Assembly: GCA_034698045.1 (NCBI GenBank)
Contig: JAQGAU010000607.1
Span: forward strand, 1-25,737
Direction: 5' to 3'
Source of the DNA: Paramacrobiotus richtersi
Taxonomy: Eukaryota; Tardigrada; Eutardigrada; Parachela; Macrobiotidae
Length of the DNA stretch: 25,737 nucleotides
Shown: positions 20,461 through 25,737 of the stretch, one piece after another
Numbering within the stretch: position 1 is the first letter of the stretch
How the letters are laid out: each line of letters opens with the position of its first letter
The notes under the pieces: generated by a model
What the model saw: the letters and a program-made list of their open reading frames with translations, nothing else
The model's database searches: none
Told to the model about the DNA's origin: nothing
Program-made: the position numbers and the translations under genes

Positions 20461-22417
20461 CAAAAGACCTTTCGCAAAGCGGGACACCAAATCTCAACCG
20501 AATTGTTTTGAAAACACATACTCTGGTTCTGTTGTTTATATATCTTAGCCGGGTTGGAAGTTGGAACCGCTTGGAATTTCCTCAGGGAATTCCGCAAAGT
20601 TACCATACAATGCTTCTGCCCTTGGCGTTAGCTGCTCCCCGCCAGTTCCTGCCTGTCAGTCAAAAGAATTCATTTGCTTTAAGTTTACTGCAGTAACGAT
20701 AGCTAGCTGTATGTGTAAGTTACAGCACCATGTTCGAAGCAATTCTGACTACGAGTACAAGGACTCCTGTTAACGACATTTCCCACTGGAGATCCAAGAT
20801 GTTAAAGCCCATTCGGCATATCCTAAACACATACTTCCGGATACTTCCGGACCAGCGAACGAGATCTCAGAAAGCCAGTTCGTGTGGAGGCGAGCTGCAG
20901 AACAGCAGCCGGAGTAAGAACGTTTAGTCGGCGGCTCCGATTACTGTATCAGCCCTTGCCTGGCGATCTCTTTTCTCAGAGTTTTGGGATTTTTAGATCT
21001 TTGGTACTAAATTTCTTGTGAATTTTGTAGTATGCAATCGGACTTGGTATGTCCCACAAAGGGGTTTGTCTGGTTACGAAATAAATACATACATTATACG
21101 TGTGAGGAGAACAGTGTGAGTTCCGGCGTACCGCTTTGCCAAGGTTACCTTGTCGAACCTGATCGGCATATTATGTGGGCCCAAGGTGGGCCCACTAGGA
21201 CTCACTGGGACATTGATCCACGGCATAACTACTGGTTTTTCTGTCTTCGGTTTTCTCCATGTCATACTAGGCCCTGTGGTCCCTCGGCCACTGGTTTCGC
21301 GAGGGCCATGCCGCTTCACCGACAATCAAATGTTATGCTGAACATGTGATCCTTCCCCTGCGCAAGTACAATATGCCCGGCATTTGCGCCAGCCACAGAC
21401 CGTAGTTTAGCAAGTTCAGCTGACTTCAGTGTTTAGAATTTCACCACTCCATCTTGCATCTTCTCCGTGCATCTGTGATTCCCGAACATAAAATGTTGTG
21501 GCGAATCATTCTGATTCATCCCCAACGGTACATGCTGTACAATCTTTCACTCTGGGAAGATCTAAAACCGATGCATCATGTGCAAATAATTTAGCATCTG
21601 ATAGTCCACAAAGCAATACGCATTTAAAAAAAAAATTAAAGATCCGACGGTATGTAATTTTGCTTTTGTCAGTAAATTTGATGGGGATTTGCATTAGAGA
21701 AGCACTGCTTTGAGTACTAATAAACAATATAGATCTTCTTTAATTGCTGGCAGGCGGCTACGGGCGGACACTGCAAGACCGAAGCAAAGAAAATGGAAAA
21801 GGTTGGTTTACATTACACGATACTGGTACATATATGTAATCACAGTTATTACTGATAATTATCATTGCTATTAGAGCTGCAAATGATGTTATTCCCAAGT
21901 ACATTAGACCAGCTGGAGCTGAGTGCAGAGCGCACCCGATTCGTTTCGGCTAGTTCCAAGAAAGATTTAAATTTAATTATCAGAAGGTTACTAGTGATTG
22001 ATCTTTATTTTTGTACATGATTAAAACCACATATTGGTGATACGCTGCATGGTGCACCGGAAAGTCTTGATCATCGCGTTTCTTGTTATTACTGGTGAAG
22101 TGTATTACGCTTCAAAGGTTGCTAACAGATGTCATTAATGAAGCGCGCTTACTACGGTATTTATTTGTAGGGTGAGCGGCGGAAACCCTTACTGATTAAG
22201 GCTTAATATTTACGTTTAATCAGTAACACAACACTAAAGATCGTGTAAAAGATACAGTGCAGCACAGATATATTTATACAGCTGTAATTCTGACTTTTTA
22301 ATACCTTTCAGCATTCACGCTCACTTAAGTACATTTCTGATTTTCTGGAAGCGCTGTATACGGTACCATTATTATATATTATTAGGAAGCTCCGCTGTCG
22401 AACTTGACCTTATCACG
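20461..22417. other. Intron-2 remnant of copy 3 and upstream flank of copy 4
   Basis: Up to about 21,350 the sequence is related to intron 2 of copy 1. The expected GGTTTNCAG acceptor and exon 3 are missing after it. From about 21,780 (AAAGGTTGGTTTACATTACA) the upstream flank of copy 4 begins. A GTGGGCCC/GGGCCCAC inverted repeat lies near 21,175-21,195. No gene seen. Confidence 0.45.
22271..22312 (+). promoter_or_regulatory. Conserved upstream block of receptor copy 4
   Basis: TATTTATACAGCTGTAA (22271-22287) is followed at about 39 bases by CTTTCAGCATTC. Copy 3 has TATATACAGCTGTAA and copy 1 ATACAACACAGCTATAA in the same place. It reads as a TATA-like element with a CAGCTG E-box and an initiator, or as a 5'-UTR splice acceptor. 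Confidence 0.3.
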
Positions 22418-24680
22418 ATGAATAACACAAAACACAACAACACCTTTCCATGGATCTTGGGCACGATAATCCCATATGTGAAAGAGCAGTTAATCTTTTG
22501 TTCAATCCTCGCCTTTATCGGTACTCTGTACTCGGTTATTGTCCTGGTATTGCTATGCAAACGCCCCAACACTTTGAAAGGCTCCCGTTTATTAGTATTC
22601 AATCAGCTCTATGTTGAGCTTTTCTTAACCGCTGTGTACCTTGCATGTCCGGCGATTGTCAACTACCTCATAGAAACCGAGACAGTCATGGTCTGGGTCA
22701 GCGGCGTGGCCTGCAGTTTTTACTTTTTCTTTTATGTTATTGCAATTGAAGAGTGCTGCTGGGGCTTACTGATGTTGTCCATTAATCGCGCTGTTGCGAT
22801 AATGGTAATGGACACATCACGAAATCGTCTGTGGACTTCCAGGTAATGTTACGTGCTGGAGAGAAAGGCGGATTGTATTGTACACAATCCGAACGGAAAA
22901 GATGTAGTGCACATAATGACATCCTGCCAGTTCCCGAAACTATGCAGTAAGACGTGTTGTCGTACTGTACGCGCGCCAGGAAATGACACACGGAGTAGTG
23001 CATCCGTAAACATGCGCGCCGAATATTCCTACTCTGCCTATAGTCACTCATCACACTGTCAGTCCCGGTGCCGGTGTTATGCGCATTAGGGCAGTTTTTC
23101 GTGTCATTCCCGGTCGCGCGCACAGTAAGTCAGCAACTAACCACTCTCCTGAGTCTAGTACTATAGCTTGTTCCTGCATTACCCGCTTGTTGGCTGCTTA
23201 TGGTAGTGAGCGTTTATCTGCAGATTTGTGCATTTTTATGTCTCGAGTTCTTTTGCTATCTACGACATGTTCCCCACGGTACTTCTCAAACACAGTTTTG
23301 TTGACCAATACATTTCTGTATTTTCCTAGTTAATGGATGCCACAATACAAACGTTTGAACGTATCATGCAGTCAGCCTAGCTTTCCATAATAGACATTAT
23401 TTGTTTCTTAGATCTTTTATTTTTTTTCTGCAGGCGAGTGCGCAACGAGACTTCTGTTCTTGTCTCTTCCTTATGTAGCTTTGTACACTGTACAGAATAA
23501 GTTTCAGTTACATTGTAAAATTCAGAAATGTATTTATACAAAGAACTGTATATCAAATTAGAGCATTTCTCAATGCCTGATTCTTTTGACTTCCACTGAC
23601 AAGTTAGCAATTTCGGATGTGTTTTCGCATAAATAACCGACAAACATTTTATCAATCTAAATAATCCTACCTCATAGACGGCTGTGCTAATCCAGGTTAC
23701 GCTTTAACTACTTCCGTCATTCATACATTTCTAACAATTTGTACAGGTACCTAACAACAAATAGCTCTATATTATTATTCACCATATTTTGTCGATTTCT
23801 TTGGCGTTTGATGGTTATTTTAGCTAAAAGCACATCCGAAATTACTTACTTGTGAAGATCCAACGTTTGCCACACATTGGCTTATTTTAAATGTTTAACT
23901 CGAGACTGTCCTTAGGAGGGTCCAGACTGGACAAATAGCCATCTCGTGGACCTTAGCCATTGTGTGCAATCTGCCGCTGTTTTTCATTCCTGGGCCAGGT
24001 GCATTGATAAGCATGACAAGTAATAAGCGGCGTGCGTATTGCGTCATCCGAGCTGAAATTCCGGCAAGTTACGTCAAACGATTTGTTAGCGTCTATGCTC
24101 CCGTTGTGATGTCGATGGTCCTATACTTTGGAGTGTCCATTAAACTGTATATAACTAAATCTGCATTGAAAATTCGAAATTCGGACAACGAAAATAGTAC
24201 TCCCGTGTGGCAACAGCCGGCTTTTCGCCGGCGAATGTTTGTCGCCAAAATCTTGTGTATTATGACGTGTATTCATTTTGGTGCACTTATGGCGGAACCC
24301 ATAGCTTCATTCGTCAATCCGGAGATTCGAAAAGTGCCATTTATTTGGTCGGTCGTCCGTATACTTCAGCATGTTGGATTCATCTTCACGCCGGTATAAT
24401 GAAAACATCTTAATTGTCCTGAGCATGTATCCCAGGTTGCATGCAGGATCAGCGGGAATGCGGCAGTGCCGAGTCGTCTTTGCCACTGTACAGTGTGCAG
24501 GCGCTGCTAACCGTCTTTACCGAAGATCAAAATTAATGCTATACTGAACAAGGTGACCTTTACAATCTTGACGGTTTCCAGGTTCTGATCACCATAATGA
24601 GCAGTGATCTTCGAACTGCGATTCTCCCGGCACGTTTTCGGTTGGATGCACGAAGCAGGAGCACAGCGCCAGCAAGTTAA
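22418..24680 (+). CDS. Seven-helix G-protein-coupled receptor, copy 4 (three exons)
   Basis: Exons are 22418-22842, 23916-24393 and 24582-24680, with the same intron phases as copies 1 and 2 (2, then 0). Introns start GTAATG and GTATAA and end CCTTAG and TTCCAG; intron 2 is only 188 bases. The protein has 333 residues. Shared features are Glu in TM2, VACSF cysteine at the start of TM3, SINRAVAIM replacing DRY, ISWTLAIVCN in TM4, the loop-2 cysteine in RAYCVIR, the PVWQQPAFRRR loop, and TP|VLITIMSSDLRTA at the end of TM7. Exon 2 is six bases longer than in the other copies, with the change in loop 2 (SMTSNKRRAYC). This is the most divergent intact copy: its N-terminus is shorter and KEQLIF replaces the usual TTMLIV. 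The ligand is unknown. Confidence 0.85.
22843..23915 (+). other. Intron 1 of receptor copy 4
   Basis: 1,073 bases, longer than in copies 1-3 (583, 903, 551). The conserved GATCCAA(C/T) block before the acceptor is present near 23,857. No gene or repeat within it. Confidence 0.4.
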
Positions 24681-25099
24681 AGCATATTTCTGTGAAAAAA
24701 GGTAAAACCTGCTGAAATGTTGCTAACTGAAATTGAACTACCGTGTGTCGCAAAACCGTTCAACACCGTCATTGCGCGAAGCAGAAAGTCAAAAGGTAAC
24801 CCATTCATATTAGGGTATACGATCTGGTTTTATGCTGAGCGGTTGCAGTACTTCATATACAGTTTATCACTACTGACTGTAGGTTTCACGGCATAAAAAT
24901 AACTACGCCAGAATGCTGCCGACGTGCTCTTTGCTCTAGCTGCTCGAGAACGCTTCATATGAACTAATTAATCCGTCTAATCTAAAGGCCCTTTGTACGA
25001 CATAAACCCTGGATCCGAGCAACATTACAGCGTTGCCTTTCGTGCTGCCATGGTTGCCCCGTTTGTTGACAAGCATGCTAACTTCCTTTGTATTAATGC
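24681..25099 (+). other. Downstream flank of receptor copy 4
   Basis: Contains the AAAG|GTAAAA donor (24702) and CTGTAG acceptor (24882) of the possible 3'-UTR intron, then the CTTTGTACGACATAAACCC block shared with 12,457. No further coding sequence seen. Confidence 0.35.
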
Positions 25100-25500
25100 G
25101 GTCCACAGTAAGACCACAACAACAAATAGTATTACAGAAAATACTTACTCTGTAGTTTCCTCTGCCCTCTATGTAGTGAGGTAACGCTGTGTCTGCAATG
25201 GGTCCCTTTCCTAACACATTTTAAGCTGATGATATTAATTATGGTTGTTTTTTTAATTTGTATTTTGAGAATTTTAGCTAATTGCGATATGCTCTGATCA
25301 GCAATACGTGAACGAGAAAGCAACTAAAGTCATACAAACTGACGCGGCATTACTTCTACATAGTTGAGATCACAGAACAAGAATCTCAGTGGCATGCTGT
25401 TTACAGCTCATATACATCGCAGTGCACAGTTTGTTAATTGTTCGATATACGCAGCTTGCATACAGGGCCGCAGATATTCCTTCGCCTACAGATTAGGTGC
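25100..25500. repeat. Unit-flanking block, second copy
   Basis: Diverged direct copy of 5,600-5,950, here after receptor copy 4. Its position implies that the next duplicated unit begins in this stretch. The remaining sequence to 25,737 shows no gene. Confidence 0.55.
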
Positions 25501-25568
25501 AAGCAATGATTTTCTCGTGCCAGGTAATTACTGGATTCAAGCAGAATATTAGAATTGAAAATATTACT

Positions 25569-25590
25569 AGTTTAGTTTAGTTTAGTTTAT
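25569..25590 (+). repeat. Short (TTTAG)n microsatellite
   Basis: About four copies of TTTAG/GTTTA in a row. Too short and too isolated to be telomeric. Confidence 0.6.
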
Positions 25591-25737
25591 TACCGAGCAG
25601 ACAACCCCATGGCACTATCAGTCTGGTCACAATTCACAAGTAAGACAACAACATTGCTTGCGTGATACTCAACAGGAGAAAAGATTTTTAGCCCGAACGG
25701 TAGAAAGAAAAGTATGCACAGAACCACATTCCAAAAC

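Noticed and set aside
25569..25590. Telomeric or subtelomeric repeat
   Set aside because: Only about four TTTAG units with unique sequence on both sides.

Overview
The window looks like animal nuclear DNA. It has spliced genes with GT/AG introns, TATA and AATAAA signals, a seven-helix receptor family and thyroglobulin type-1-like domains. Nothing bacterial was seen. The lineage cannot be fixed from sequence alone. A small invertebrate such as a tardigrade is my guess from the divergent, tandemly expanded receptor family and the short introns, and it rests on inference only.

Layout. From 1 to 900 there is one small gene for a secreted cysteine-rich protein, with a TATA box. From 900 to 4,250 the DNA is gene-poor: a long imperfect inverted repeat (1728-2155), a decayed minus-strand gene (2575-3053) and a 69-nt near-perfect palindrome (3134-3202). 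From 4,250 to 4,980, and again from 11,660 to 12,405, lies a repeat family made of roughly 270-500-bp modules that carry a tRNA T-arm/B-box-like segment.

The core (about 5,600-25,200) is a tandem array of four units of one G-protein-coupled-receptor gene. Copies 1, 2 and 4 are intact. Each is built from three exons with identical intron positions and phases: exon 1 (N-terminus to the end of TM3), exon 2 (TM4 to mid TM7) and a very short exon 3 (end of TM7, helix 8 and tail). The predicted proteins are 334, 349 and 333 residues. Copy 3 is a pseudogene with frameshifts, an in-frame stop, a local inverted duplication and no exon 3. Upstream, intronic and downstream DNA is also related between copies, so whole ~3.4-6.1-kb units were duplicated. 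Sequence after copy 4 matches sequence before copy 1, which predicts another copy just beyond the window.

Between copies 2 and 3 (16,730-18,170) sits an unrelated plus-strand gene that can be assembled from three exons. It encodes thyroglobulin type-1-like modules that have lost the middle disulphide pair.

All coordinates, splice sites and translations were worked out by eye. Family assignments rest on motif recognition, not on database searches.
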